From: Oopsacas minuta
Taxonomy: Eukaryota > Porifera > Hexactinellida > Lyssacinosida > Leucopsacidae
Length of the DNA: 64,000 nucleotides
Direction of reading: 5' to 3'
Assembly (NCBI GenBank): GCA_024704765.1
Contig: JAKMXF010000313.1
Coordinates: forward strand, 217,450 to 281,449
Positions 1 to 10,870 of the stretch are shown here, one piece after another. How positions within the stretch are numbered: the first letter of the stretch is position 1; each line of letters opens with the position of its first letter. The notes under the pieces are model-generated. The model had not been told where the DNA came from. It saw nothing but the letters and a program-made list of their open reading frames with translations, and searched no databases. The position numbers and the translations under genes were made by a program.

Positions 1-768
1 AAATAGGTCCAATGATGCCTCTCGCCCCAATAGCAGCCCACACGGTGCATCTTTCGGAATGTAATGGCTTCTGAACTATCTCTGAAGGCTTCTGAGTACC
101 CCAAAATACATTGTTCTTACTATTGACCCGCCCATCCAGCTCAAAATGAGCCTCATCCGAGGTGAAGAGAAGCCCAAGGAATGAGTCATAACTTTCAACT
201 TTTGCGACCAATTTCTCAGCCATAGCTACCCTCTTGACCTTATCTACATTTGATAGCTTCTGGCCAGTTTGTATTCTATAGGGGAAAAAGGACAAATCTT
301 GTTTCAAGACTCTCCAGAGGGTGGTATGGGTGATACCAAGAGACTGGCTCCTCTTCCGGATTGACCTTTTTGGGCTGTTTCCAACTGCCTCCCTGACATC
401 ATCAATAACTTCCGCAGTTCTCTTCCTAGGTCTCCCAGAATGAGTTGGACGCTTGGAATCCTTTGTATTTAGGTTTAGCACGGTCCCATAAAGCCCTAAA
501 ATGGCTAACCCAGGATTGAATCACACTCTTATAGGGCGAGGAAGCTGCCTCAAACTTTGCATGAAATAACTCATTGACCGTCGTAAACGACCCATGTTTG
601 AAGTAGAATTCGACACAGAATATGCGGTGTTCCAACTTCCAATTTGGCATGGATGTATTCACAGGAGTTGTTTCTGCCATATAGTGAAGAGAAAATATTG
701 CTATAATAGAATACCTGTACATAGAGAGAAAAAGATGTAACTAGGGCCTAATTTTTTGAAACACCCGG
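1..768 (-). mobile_element. Tc1/mariner-type transposon, 5' part of transposase with TIR
   Basis: A minus-strand element that runs off the left edge of the window. Its outer end is a terminal inverted repeat at about 748-768, reading CCGGGTGTTTCAAAAAATT on the minus strand and preceded by TA (769-770), the usual target site of this superfamily. The ATG (680, minus) opens an N-terminal helix-turn-helix of the DUF4817 type (WKLEHRIFCVEFYFKHGS, then VIQSWVSHFRALW). At about 465-480 the frame shifts. The new frame then reads without a stop to the window edge, through a GRPRKRT linker, a second HTH (SLGITHTTLWRVLK) and the first catalytic aspartate region (FTSDEAHFELDG), followed by VWAAIGARG. One frameshift makes this copy inactive, but it is little decayed otherwise. 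Family assignment is from motif recognition. Confidence 0.8.
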
Positions 769-834
769 TATATTCAATTTAATCAATACTTTTATAATTA
801 TAAGTATCTAGCATATTCTAACTTTATGGCATCG

Positions 835-2174
835 TCAAGAAGAAAATGTTCTAATGATCCTAATACGTTCTGTTACATGTGGTGAATATACGTTGAAAGA
901 TCAGAGAAGAGGTATCTCAGACTTCGTGCGAAAGGCATACTTTGCTTACTTTGAGGTAAAGCTTGGAGACCAAGACAGCTCTTCATTATCTGGTCAATTC
1001 AATCAGGAAGGACTCAATGATCTAATCAGGGACCTCAACCTGTCTAAAGAGTGTTCAGAAATTTTACATCCAGGCTCAACGAGAAGGATATTCTTAGCGC
1101 TGGAACTAAGATAACATATTATCGTCATAGAGAAGAAGGATTACTTCATTACTTTAACCAACAAGAAGGCCTCGTCTTCTGCAATGACATTGGAGAACTT
1201 CTGCTGGAAATGGGAGTACCACAATATAGGCCAGAAGATTGGCGTCTATTCATTATAGTTCCAAGAGAAGCTTGAAGTGCGTTTTATTGCATAATGGAAA
1301 TAAATATGCATCTATTCCAATTGGACATTCAACAAAGCTTAAGGTGGAGTATGAAAATATTTAAATGGTATTGCGAAAATTGAAATATCATGAACACCAG
1401 TGGTTGATATGTGTTGATCTCAAGATGGTAAACTTTCTACTTGGCCAACAAGGTGGATACACTAAGTACCTTTGTTTTATATGTTTATAGGACAGCAGAC
1501 CCCGCAAAGATCATTGGGTGAATAAAGTATGGCCCTTGAGAACTGATCTAACAGTTGGAGAAAGCAAACATTCTGTATGGACCATTGGTTCCTAGAGAAA
1601 AAATCATTCTTCCACCCCTCCACAACCAGTTGGGTTTTTAATTAAGCAGTTAGTAACATCTCTAAATAAAGACGGCCCCTGTTTCAAGTACATTTGCAGA
1701 TCATTCCCAGCAATGAGCAATGAAAAACTGAAAGCAGGGATCTTTGATGGTCCTCAGATCGGCAGTCTCATAAGAAACTCTGGTTTCGTCCAATCCATGA
1801 TTAATTTAGAATCTTCTGCGAGGTCTGCATTTGTTTTGGTAGTCAATAACTTCTTGGGTAATAATAAAGCTAACAACTACATAGACTTAGTCAATGACAT
1901 GCTTTACAAATTTAAAGATTTAGATGTTAACATGAACATCAAGGTTCACTATCTATTTAGCCACCTGGATCTTTTCCCTGAAAACCTTGAGGATTTAAGT
2001 GAGGAACAGGGGGAAAGGTTTCATCAGGACATCAAGGTCATTGAAGAGAGATATCAAGGCAGGTGGGAAACCCACATGATGGCAGATTACTGTTGGAGCC
2101 TCCAGCGAGATTGCCCTCTGATATCCCATAACAGAAAATCAAATAAGAGACGATTTGTAGATGTTCTTCAATAA
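835..2174 (+). pseudogene. Repeat-encoded, transposase-like protein of an unassigned widespread family (degenerate)
   Basis: Fragments in shifting frames read as one protein. Near 835-990 lies a cysteine-containing N-terminus (KCSNDPNTFCYMCGEYTL) followed by ISDFVRKAYFAYFEVKLGDQD. 1051-1275 carries a middle region. About 1405-1490 holds WLICVDLKMVNFLLGQQ and a CFIC pair. An intact 153-residue piece at 1713-2174 contains KLKAGIFDGPQIGSLIRNSG, HYLFSHLDLFPENL and SEEQGERFHQDIKVIEERY. I recognise this as a multicopy protein family seen in many invertebrate genomes, but I do not know a formal name. The conserved D (VDLKMVNFLL) and E (SEEQGERFHQD) in helical contexts resemble an RNase-H-fold transposase; that is inference. 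Stops and frameshifts around 1275-1710 show the copy is dead. Confidence 0.55.
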
Positions 2175-3097
2175 ACTAGTTTAGTATTCTTTTTAATATT
2201 ATTACTTTTAACCGATTAGTTGTTTTGGCAATGATCAATGTATTTCATACGGAGTAGCTGTAATGATAAAATTATATTTCCCAAATTTTCGGTTTTGCTG
2301 TTAATAATTACATTCAAAAACTACAAATTTCAATAATTCAAATTTACACTTGGAAGCATAAAAAGTTGAATGTCACCACTGAAACACCATGACACTATTA
2401 ATGTGAAGAAATTTATGTGTAGTATATCTTCACTATTTTTATACTTATCACGCCAAATTTAACATTAGGTATCGCAAAAACTAGAGCCAATTCGGATAAC
2501 CCGATACCATCTTCAGATTCCCCGAGGTAATATACATAGAAAAGGATCTAACTTCTTAGGCAACAAATTGTTTGTTGCCCAGTGTTAGTGTTATTAATGT
2601 TAATTTCGTGTATTATTTGCACACTAAAATATCAATTTTATACAATTTTCATAAGGTTTATTAACTCCTAACGTAATTCTCATAATTCGTGCTACAACTA
2701 CACTGACTAGCGACAATGTATATTCACGGGGTTCACCTGCATAAGTCAGGGCCGGCAGAGCCGGTACGGTAGGTCCAGCCTTGGCCGAACCAATAATTAA
2801 ATAAAATGCTCCATAGATTTTGCTATTCCCTTACTTACTGCTGCCCTGATGGACCAATATTTTCTGCTTCCGCGTTAATATCGTTAATATGAACACGGAT
2901 AACACATATTATTGGTTAAGGAGTACATATCTATAAATTGGGCAACGGACTTATAACGGAAGGTAATTGGTCAGTTTATGATTTTACAGTTAAGTTAAAA
3001 GTTAAATCGTTGATGAAAATTTAAATTCATTCATTAACGATTAATGGATTAACGGTTTAATGCCCAGCTTTGCACAAGACCTAAGTTGAAAACTCGA
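2175..3097. other. Gene-free stretch before the PNPO-like gene
   Basis: AT-rich sequence with no coding signal. There is a short GC-rich patch near 2746-2785 with repeated GCCGG. The last 200 bases must hold the promoter and 5' UTR of the gene at 3098, but I see no clear TATA box. Confidence 0.5.
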
Positions 3098-3718
3098 ATG
3101 GCAGAAAATGTAATTATACAGGAAGGGATTCCAATAGTGAGTGATCCTTTAGAGCAATTCAAAGATTGGTACATTAACGCCAAAGCTCATCCAGAAATAA
3201 TAAGTGCAGAATCATTCTGTTTATCTACTTCATCTCTGAATGGACTCCCCTCCAGCAGAATGTTACTCATGGCGCAATTATCGAAAGATGGGTTATCTTT
3301 CTTGACGGGAAGTCGGAGTCAGAAGGGGAAAGATTTAAAAGAGAATCCTTTTGCTTCATGTTGCTTCTTTTGGGAACCTGTCTACCAACAAGTAAAAATT
3401 CAAGGAAGGGTAGAAATAAGCAATGAATTAAGCGATCTATTTTGGGATGATGTACCGAGAGAACTCCAATTGAGTGCAGCTACATGGACACAAGGTGAAC
3501 TGGTTAGCACGAGGCAAGCTTTTGTAGAGAAGAGAAATGAGTTAGTTGAGAAATTCTATAACAAACCTGTTCCTAGACCTGCGGATAATTTAGCTTATAC
3601 CCTCAAACCTACACAGTTCGAATTCTATCAATCGAATGCTTTGAAGATACCTGATCTGATCCAGTACAAGTGGGATGAGGAGAAGAAAATATGGTCTGCG
3701 ATTAGATTGGGAATTTAG
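3098..3718 (+). CDS. PNPO-like FMN-binding flavoprotein with altered substrate pocket
   Basis: A 206-residue single-exon protein homologous along its length to pyridoxamine-5'-phosphate oxidase, which makes pyridoxal phosphate using FMN. The ATG at 3098 is used; the open frame extends 12 bases upstream but only to a TTG. Family landmarks in order: DPLEQFKDWY near the N-terminus, SSRMLLMAQLSKDG with FMN-phosphate arginine R54, SRSQKGKDL, NPFASCCFFWEPVYQQVKIQG, an SAATWTQGE segment, and a C-terminal FEFYQ...WSAIRLG matching the dimerisation tail. By my alignment, the six side chains known to hold the PLP/PNP substrate in the E. coli and human enzymes are all replaced: K to A59, Y to F115, R to V119, S to L123, R to K183, H to P185. 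The FMN-side motifs remain. It is therefore probably an FMN-binding paralogue acting on another substrate, or inactive as PNPO. No gene symbol is given for that reason. Confidence 0.85.
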   Translation: MAENVIIQEGIPIVSDPLEQFKDWYINAKAHPEIISAESFCLSTSSLNGLPSSRMLLMAQLSKDGLSFLTGSRSQKGKDLKENPFASCCFFWEPVYQQVKIQGRVEISNELSDLFWDDVPRELQLSAATWTQGELVSTRQAFVEKRNELVEKFYNKPVPRPADNLAYTLKPTQFEFYQSNALKIPDLIQYKWDEEKKIWSAIRLGI

Positions 3719-4267
3719 AACAATGCAAATAACGTCTATATTATCATTATAGCTGTAGGTACCGTTAATAGCCTGGGTATTATTGATTTCAAGCCCCCGA
3801 GAGAAGGAAGTAGTGATTTTTGTAAACACTTTAATTCTATATAATCATGCCCATGTGCTTACATTTACGTCTTTATCCTAGCAAAATAGATAAATCCAAA
3901 ATACAGTATAGTCTAGTTAATACTTACACCAGGGGACTGCCAAAAATTCGTACTCCTTATCCAGAGTATGTGTTATTCCATAATTTACATTGAAAAAGCA
4001 TTGAATGGGACTGATACAATGTACAAATTTGTACTCCTTATCCGGAGTTACGTCTTAACCGTGTACGTATTAAAGAGGCTCTACTGTATTGGGGAAATGA
4101 CGATTCACTATAAGCAATTATTAGTTTTAGGGGCCTCAGGGGCGATTATTCGAGGTAATACGGTATTTGGCAGTAGAATTATTTGAACTAATAATAATAT
4201 TTTCAAACACTTTTTGGGATTTAAAAAATAGTACATCTTAAGAGTGTACGTCTTATCCGAGTTCTAC

Positions 4268-4271
<4 letters not shown>

Positions 4272-4306
<35 letters not shown>
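4272..4306. repeat. (TG)n microsatellite
   Basis: About 17 uninterrupted TG dinucleotides, sitting at the start of a dispersed-repeat copy. The related copies at 5105 and 25975 have only short TATATGTG runs at the same place. Confidence 0.95.
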
Positions 4307-4307
<1 letters not shown>

Positions 4308-4600
4308 CGCTCTCCCGTCCACATCTTTAGAGATTAACACACTGGCATGTATACTGGTTGTGACATCTAGTTGTGCATATCTGGCATTTGAGATTTTCTA
4401 GTGTATTTTTCACACATTTTAGGTGATTAATCATATTTTCAGACATTTCTATGTAAAATTCAAAAGCATGCTAGATATTAGGTTTCAACATGTTATCATG
4501 GGCTCAACAGACATATAGGGGTGATTAAGTATGCTGAATCCGAATTTCGCATTTTCAAGTATCTCATAGCACAGATAGTGATTTCAGATTTTACTGTACC
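4307..4600 (+). repeat. Dispersed repeat family A, copy 1
   Basis: Shares long stretches with 26035-26280, for example TTCGCTCTCC, TGACATCTAGTT, AGGTTTCAACATGTTATCAT and GCTGAATCCGAATTTCGCAT. A hAT element is inserted just after it and a third copy follows at 5105. Confidence 0.75.
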
Positions 4601-4615
4601 GACTATTATATAGAC

Positions 4616-5097
4616 CAAGCTTGTCCAACCTACGGCCCGCCAACATGCTCGGGAACTGTTACCAGTTGGTGGCGATATTTAATTTCCTATTTTATCGCAA
4701 CACGCCCTTAGGTTCCTTTCCTTATTTGGCAGCACGTATTGCTGTGAACAGCTTTTCTCAATGATGAAAAATGTTAAAAGCAAGTCTAGATCACTCCTGA
4801 CAGACACTCATCTATCAGGAATATTACGGATTGCGACATCAAGTGTACGAGCAGATATTGACTCTTTGTGTAAACAAAAACAAATTCAGATATCCCATTA
4901 GATATGTTCTTTATCATTAAAGTTTACTATAATTTAATAAAACATATAGTGATTTTTCAATTCTGAAATAATTCGTATTAACGCCATCCCCAAATAAATA
5001 ACATCATGCTACCTTGATATATCCAATGTCGTGCGGCCCTCAAGTAGTTAAAGAAGCCCTTATTTGGCCCGCGAACAAAAAAGGTTGGACAAGCCTG
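4616..5097 (+). mobile_element. Internally deleted hAT element (Zaphod-like) with transposase C-terminus
   Basis: Ends are inverted repeats: CTTGTCCAACC at the left (4619-4629) and GGTTGGACAAG at the right (5083-5093). ATAGAC lies close outside both ends and may be a decayed 8-bp target duplication. Between 4743 and 4901 one frame encodes the hAT C-terminal dimerisation segment: CEQLFSMMKNVKSKSR, LTDTHLSGILRIATSS, and a final KQKQIQISH before a TAG stop. The rest of the transposase is missing, so this is a 482-bp non-autonomous derivative. It interrupts dispersed-repeat sequence. Confidence 0.8.
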
Positions 5098-5104
5098 ACA
5101 TAGA

Positions 5105-5300
5105 CAGTAGCGCAGTTCTAAAATGGTTGACATAGTATATTAGTATATATGTATATTTATGTTTTCGCTCTGCTGTTCACACCTTTAGAGATTAAGACAC
5201 CAAATTTAGCATGTATACTATACTCATAGTGACATCTAGTTCTGCACCTGACATTTGAAAAATTTCTAATGTGTATATTTTCACACCTTTTGACTCCTAT
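5105..5300 (+). repeat. Dispersed repeat family A, copy 2
   Basis: CAGTTCTAAAATGGTTGAC at its start and CACCTTTAGAGATTAAGACACC further on match 25985-26070 and partly 4320-4345. The rest of 5301-5640 shows no recognisable feature. Confidence 0.7.
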
Positions 5301-5641
5301 TTTGCTCAATCAGATTGTGGGCACATTGGTTCATGGTTGGAAATAGGCGGGAAAATTCTTCTCATCAATTTAGCAATTTTCGAAGTATAGGAAGGATCCC
5401 GAAAAACTAAAAACCTCATTTTACCAGACAGAACTTAAGATTTATTCCATTACTATTTGTCTGTAATAATATGTGTAAAATTTAGCTCCCGAAAGTTCCG
5501 CAAGTTTAATTTTTGAGCTGAATTCCATTCTATACTTTGTGTTACGTTGCTAGGAAACGCTTCTATAATATAATTTTCTGAAACAAGATATTCATAAATA
5601 AACTCCATACTGGATTTTAAGATGAAATGACATAAAGTATA

Positions 5642-7506
5642 TTGTGTATAACGGTGATGAAAACTAAACCTAAGGCTCTTCTATCATTCACCAACAAGCA
5701 ACAGCGAGCTAGATTGGAATCGTTGCTCGACTGCGTTAAAATAATTGCTGAAAATGAAGGTACTTCTCTATCGTTATTGCATCCCTGGCATTACAATTAC
5801 TGGCCAATGCAGATGATAAACGTCAAATTGCTCAAGTTGCAAAATCACTCGCTTGTGAAGAAAACTACAGTTACCAAATACCAAAGAGGTTCCGACTGAC
5901 TGTTCCTTGTTTGCTCTGGACCTTCCACATATTGATACAAGAAATACACTAAACATTGTCAGTTGTTGCTTCCTAATGGCATCAATTTCCCTTCATATAA
6001 GAGAATTGCTGACTTTAGGGATTTCATTAATCCTACGATCTCTCATTAAATTGTACTCGGACCCCAAACCGATTGGTGTATACACTTCCTACATCATTTT
6101 TGTCAAGCAAACAATTGAACGAATTATTTCATCACTCAATCCGTCTTCTGTTTGTGATGTCCCGCTCACTTTCAAAATAGCTGATGGACTAGACGGATCA
6201 GGGAGTCACGTAATTTATAATAAGGAATCCAAACAGAAACTCAAAACTACATACTGTTTTGCTTTAAACCAATATAAATTACTACAAATTCAGGTAATGT
6301 AATCTGGAAAAATGATATCCTGAATTCTCCGTTTTCCCAAAGGCCGATTTTTCTTTGTGCTGCAAGAGAGTCTGAAGAAAATATCAGAATATTCATGAAT
6401 GAACTAATCAATCAACACACAGAAGTCACACGGGAGCAGGGTTTAAATCTGAATAACTGTCATGTCAACTGTCACGGTAGAAATCTTCGTTCTATGTTTG
6501 ATGGTAAGATGGCAGCTATTTTATCCGGCGCAGGTGGAGCTAGTTGCCAATATGCACGGCTACACATTCAGATATTAAGGACCTTGAGCTCATTATTGAA
6601 GGGTTTCCTATGAACAGGAATATAACTGATGCAATCGAGATGTTTGGTGAAATTGAAGATATTGAGGCCTTTTTTGCTCTTCCATCTGGCCAACGCTTTA
6701 ACCGGACGCATCAGCTGATATTAACTTATTGACATTCATTCCGCTTCTCCCCTCCACACATATACTTGTGTTATGCAGTGGTTCAATTTACTCGTCTACC
6801 ACTTAGAATCCAGACTAACTAAATTGTATCCAACATTAACAGAAATAAAAACTTCTATGAGATTTGCCAGAACATTGGTTCAGAAACATACTGGGTTGAA
6901 TATTAACCAGCCAGACTCAAGGGGTGGTACAACGTCAACTAGATATGTTGCAAGACTAGTATTCTCAAATGAATCCAAATTAATTGACATATTTTGAATT
7001 GTAGTTGATGAACAGCATAGAAATGCACTTAAGGAAGTACATGCACAGTTAGCATCAATTATACGAATATGTAACTCAGACAGCAAAGTGAATACAGAAA
7101 ACTCGGATCGTTGTGAAGACAAACCTATATATTCATTCTGGACGCCTTCCCATGGGCCGGCATTACTCCAACACTTCATAAACTTCTGGCCCATGCAGAA
7201 GAATTGATACGCGAATGTATTTCTGGGTGTGGGCTGAAATGTGTATCTGAAGAAGGTGTAGAGTCATGCAATAAATTTGTCAGAAGGTATAGGCAATGTT
7301 TATCGCGTAAAAATAGTTTCGAAGCAGATGTTATTTTTGTCAAACTTGAATCAGAGAGTTATTCAGGAATGGTCATTTATAGAAAACATTCAGTGTGCGA
7401 AAGATGGGGTGAATCTGGTCACACAAGAAGAACGAAATGCTGCGAGGCAGAAATGCAATGCAACTCTGAGATTAAGAGTCTTTTAAATTCCATAATTTGT
7501 GCTTAA
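5642..7506 (+). pseudogene. RAG1/Transib-like transposase, degenerate
   Basis: A RAG1-like DDE transposase spread over several frames. In order: an N-terminal piece (5657-5760), then PNGINFPSYKRIADFRDFIN (about 5972-6030), KIADGLDGSGSHVIYN carrying the presumed first catalytic D (6175-6225), NSPFSQRPIFLCAARESEEN (6325-6385), FDGKMAAILSGAGGASCQYC (6498-6557), PLHTYTCVMQWFNLLVYHL (6750-6807), SMRFARTLVQKHTGLNINQP (6855-6914) and VDEQHRNALKEVHAQLASII (7002-7060). In one frame from 7162 comes LHKLLAHAEELI followed by SEEGVESCNKFVRRYRQ. This last block matches the RAG1 segment with the catalytic glutamate (SEGNES...NK..RR.R) and the preceding HK.LAH..E.I helix. At least five frameshifts or stops break it. 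I see no RSS-like or Transib-type termini and no RAG2-like partner. The second catalytic D is not obvious. Confidence 0.82.
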
Positions 7507-7583
7507 GTAACTGATTAGTAAGTTAAAATGAATGAAGTGTTATGAATAGGATGTACCATTAACTTGGCAAAAGAATTCATTTA

Positions 7584-10341
7584 TTTTGGCAACTGAACTG
7601 AAAATTGAATTATTTTGGCAAACAAAGCAATTAATTTGGCAAATGTTTAAAATTATACGCTCTATAAGTTGGTATCATTTCAACATTTCCCTTTGTAGAG
7701 TGTGGATTCATATACTCAGTCCAGAATGTTAAAAATGTATAGAAACATTATTTACATTAGTAACTTCTAGGTTGGGTTCTAAACAGTCAATAATTACTAG
7801 CAAGTAATTCTGAAATAGAAAATATGGTTAATTACTAGATATTGTTCTACATTAACAAATCCTCGCTAATAGTGTCTCTCTAAGGTAACGCTCCTAATCG
7901 AATGAACAACAATTCCCTCTTTTGGGCCTGCCTGGCTTTTTCTTTCGCTGATTTTACGAAAGTAGTTACACTTAGGTGAGCGTCCATTTTCTCATTCAAT
8001 AATCCATAAGCGATAACATGAGAACATGCTTTGTAGTGCATATAGCTGGGACAAGTGCAGGAATACTGAACTTTGTATCTACAAGATTCATCTAAGGATT
8101 CTGTAATGACATAGAAACCTTCTCTTTCTAAAATAAAGGAGTCAAGATCCGTATATTGATCCACATGCAGAGACGCAGATTTATATTTCCTAAATAAGTC
8201 GGTAACTTCTTGTACATATTCTTCCGAAGAAAAGTATAAAAGTTGTAACCTTCTACATAGGATGACAAATTGCTTTCGAGAGGAACAGGAGCACTATAGG
8301 AATAAAGCAAAAAAGACTCGATTAATATAATGTTTTGAATTTGAAAGAGTAAAGGGTTTGGCAAGTTATTAGGTAGCTAGTATGGATAAGACCTTGAATC
8401 GATTTTTGTTGTAAACTATCCAATCTCCAAATTACTTCATCCGCTTCCTGTTGTTGCGCTGTAACTTCCGTCCAGCTAGTCTGGATTTGGTGAACATCCA
8501 TATAATGCATATTCTGCTGGTGAGTGTGGCACATTGCCTTCTCTAGCAAGTAGCAATACTTGCTTTTTGAATGATATAACCTTTCCATAAGTATATCCTA
8601 TAGAATGTTAAAATAGTCAAGAGAACCAACGAATAAACTTCGTAGTTAGATTAAGGATTGAGTACACATTATTGATGTACTAACCTTTCTGCGAGGAGTT
8701 GTGCCAATGATTCTTCTAAAGATAATCCTTGTAAATCGTCTAATGGAGATGTTTCTGCTGGAAATATGCCATCAGACTCACTTGAAGCTAACTTTTCAAA
8801 TGCTCTTTGGAAAAATCCTCTAATACGGCTGAGGACATGCTTGGGAGGATCACAATCTAGATCCAGTGGATGTGATGGAAGACTTCTCGACTCCAATTTG
8901 CTTTGTGATGAAATAAATTTAATCGCTTCCTTCAGATACAATATATCACCATGTGTGGTTTGCATGAGTGTTCTCTTAAAGGTGTGGAAAAATTTTTCTT
9001 GAGAATTATTATCAGTTGGGATACCCGGACCAACTTTACCACGTAACCAGCCATCTTTGTTTGGGGACCATATTCTGAGAGGAAGCTCTTCATGGAATTC
9101 GGGCAGGTATTTGAGTATTTATTTGCCCATAACTTCAATCCGATTGTAGATTCAGTGTAGGTTGGTAATTTCTATATAAAGATAATGAGACAGTATAATT
9201 ATTATGTAACTAGTATTTTAACAAGTTTGGAGGCTGTCCAAATGAATCACCTAGAAATATAATTATTGATGATCACTACCTGAATTCTGTGTAAGTATTC
9301 AAGCATTGGTTTTAGATTAGCCTTTATGATTCCATCCTTCTTAACCCAGGTAGCTTTTAAACATTTACTTCTGTAAGCTAAATGGAAATAACAATTTCCT
9401 AAGATCAATTGCGGACTTGAAATTCTTCCCTTATAGCAGCGAAAATAGCATCATCATTATCATTCATGCTGCGAGTAAGAGTCTCTTTTCGTTTAATTTG
9501 AATCTTATGCACATTTTCATTTAATGACCGGAACATATTTAGATATTCTTTTGCTGTTTCATGCCTAGCAAATACAATACAGCCCAGATGATAGACTAAT
9601 TGACAGTCAACTGACTAAAAGGAAAAATATAGTTTAAAATTACTTCGTGATCACGTAAATGCTACATCAACTGGAAAGTATTATCACAACATACCCACAT
9701 GCTAAAGTGTTCAATCTTGATTTACTCATTCTATGAGTTGTATCAGAGTTGATGAACTTATTGAGAACTGACATATTTTTCAGCATATTCATGTGTTGAA
9801 TCGTTAAGAAAAGTTCCCCTTTGTCATTATATATTTCTTCCGGTTTTTGACGAACAAATACTTGTGAATGATCTTGGTATTTAGAGACTTCGTCGCACAT
9901 CGCTTGACGAGAGTCTTCCACATGTACACTAAATATATTAGATTTGTTGTTTTGTTTAAAATGGCGAATCTTGATAATATCGTCAGGTACGAACGTCAGA
10001 TCAGGTCTTTGGTTTACCATAATATCAAATATCTTTCTAGGTAGAGTGTAGGGGTTTGATTTTAGTATTTCTAAACACAGTTGCTTCTTTTCATAAGACA
10101 ATCCTTTATTAAGCAACTCTACTTTTTGATTACATTCATCATGTTTGTGGTGACCGAATAAGCAAACCTTGTACTCAGTACCATATTTTTCGATTTTGGC
10201 CTTTATTGAGCAATCAGGATATATAGTCCTGCTGAATTTGCAATAATACAGCTCATAATCTGCTTTCATCACCCTCCATTAATATGTGCATTGCCAAATT
10301 GATTGCTTTTGTTTGCCAAAATAATTGAATTCAGTTGGCTA
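7584..10341 (-). mobile_element. Mutator-like element (MULE) with terminal inverted repeats
   Basis: A 2.76-kb element bounded by long inverted repeats. Left end 7584-7643 contains TTTTGGCAAACAAAGCAATT; right end 10290-10341 contains the inverse, AATTGATTGCTTTTGTTTGCC. Both arms also share the GGCAACTGAA / TTCAGTTGG tip. A further TTGGCAAAAGAATTCATTTA lies outside the left arm, so the TIR may be longer or tandem. The element carries a broken transposase on the minus strand. No clear 9-bp target duplication is visible. Confidence 0.75.
7880..10269 (-). pseudogene. MULE transposase with FLYWCH-like and SWIM zinc-binding regions, broken
   Basis: Reading from ATG at 10269 on the minus strand: an N-terminal zinc-binding module with spaced cysteines and a HHKHDEC histidine cluster (FLYWCH/GCM-like), then DNA-binding-type sequence to about 9667. 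The middle (about 9600-8930) is split over frames. 8965-8669 encodes a stretch with HTFKRTLMQTTHGDILYLKE at its start, linking to 9138-8932 by a frameshift. The C-terminus at 8164-7880 has the SWIM motif CTCPSYMHYKACSHVIAYGL (CxC..CxH), typical of MULE transposases. Internal stops may partly be introns, since GT/AG pairs exist, but frame changes inside conserved sequence suggest decay. The DDE core could not be assembled with certainty. Confidence 0.7.
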
Positions 10342-10496
10342 GATAATATTACATTCGTTATGAATAAATTAAAAAGTTAGATTTCGGAAAAAAATAAATG
10401 ACGTCATAATTTGTGAAATGAAGCCATAAGAAATTTTAGCTGCACCAATAGATTCATGATGCTTGATTGCCTATAGGTGCTTAATCTATATTATTA

Positions 10497-10640
10497 AATC
10501 TCAATGATTGTTTGCCTGTTTGTTTGTCCGTTGTCAAGGAAAGGATTTACGGTATGCAATTTGAAATGTCGCATAACTATGTATTTATCGTGTTTATCAA
10601 GGAAGTAAATACAATTCAATGAAACTAAACTAAATATATC
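10497..10640 (+). repeat. Dispersed repeat family B copy
   Basis: Shares GGAAAGGATTTACGGTATGC, GTCGCATAACTATGTATTTA and GTGTTTATCAAGGAAGTAAA with 45160-45265 (same strand) and 46855-46990 (opposite strand). Partial copies are at 10960-11000 and 37497-37545 (opposite strand). Confidence 0.85.
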
Positions 10641-10649
10641 GAACATGCG

Positions 10650-10870
10650 GAATCCGATTTTCAAACTTTTGGATTAATCATATGTAAATTTATTGTTGTT
10701 TTTATGAATATAAAGTAAACAAATTAGCCAAATCTCAAAATATACGTACAGGCTTGCTCTAAACGGTTACCCAGGGATAATTATGTACGCTGTACTAGAA
10801 TTTCGCATTTTTCAAGTTTCTCATATGTAAATTTATTGTTGTTTTTATGAATATAAAGTAAACAAATTTC
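10650..10870 (+). repeat. Dispersed repeat family C, two tandem partial copies
   Basis: CATATGTAAATTTATTGTTG followed by TTTTTATGAATATAAAGTAA occurs twice here. Other copies lie near 26270, 26385 and 34640 (plus) and 16560, 18350, 39750, 46480, 46770 and 53760 (minus). Confidence 0.8.

Larger units (their letters stand above)
3719..4615. other. Repeat-rich intergenic stretch
   Basis: Contains short repeats of the type GTACTCCTTATCCGGAG at 3945-3962 and 4030-4046, with a related copy near 4245-4262, a TG microsatellite, and a dispersed-repeat copy at 4307-4600. No supported gene. Confidence 0.5.

Noticed and set aside
3590-3829. 79-residue minus-strand ORF at the PNPO-like 3' end
   Set aside because: Overlaps the conserved C-terminal coding region and has no homology.
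5642-7506. Functional RAG1-like gene with introns explaining the frame changes
   Set aside because: Frame changes occur inside conserved blocks with no intervening sequence, so they are indels rather than introns.
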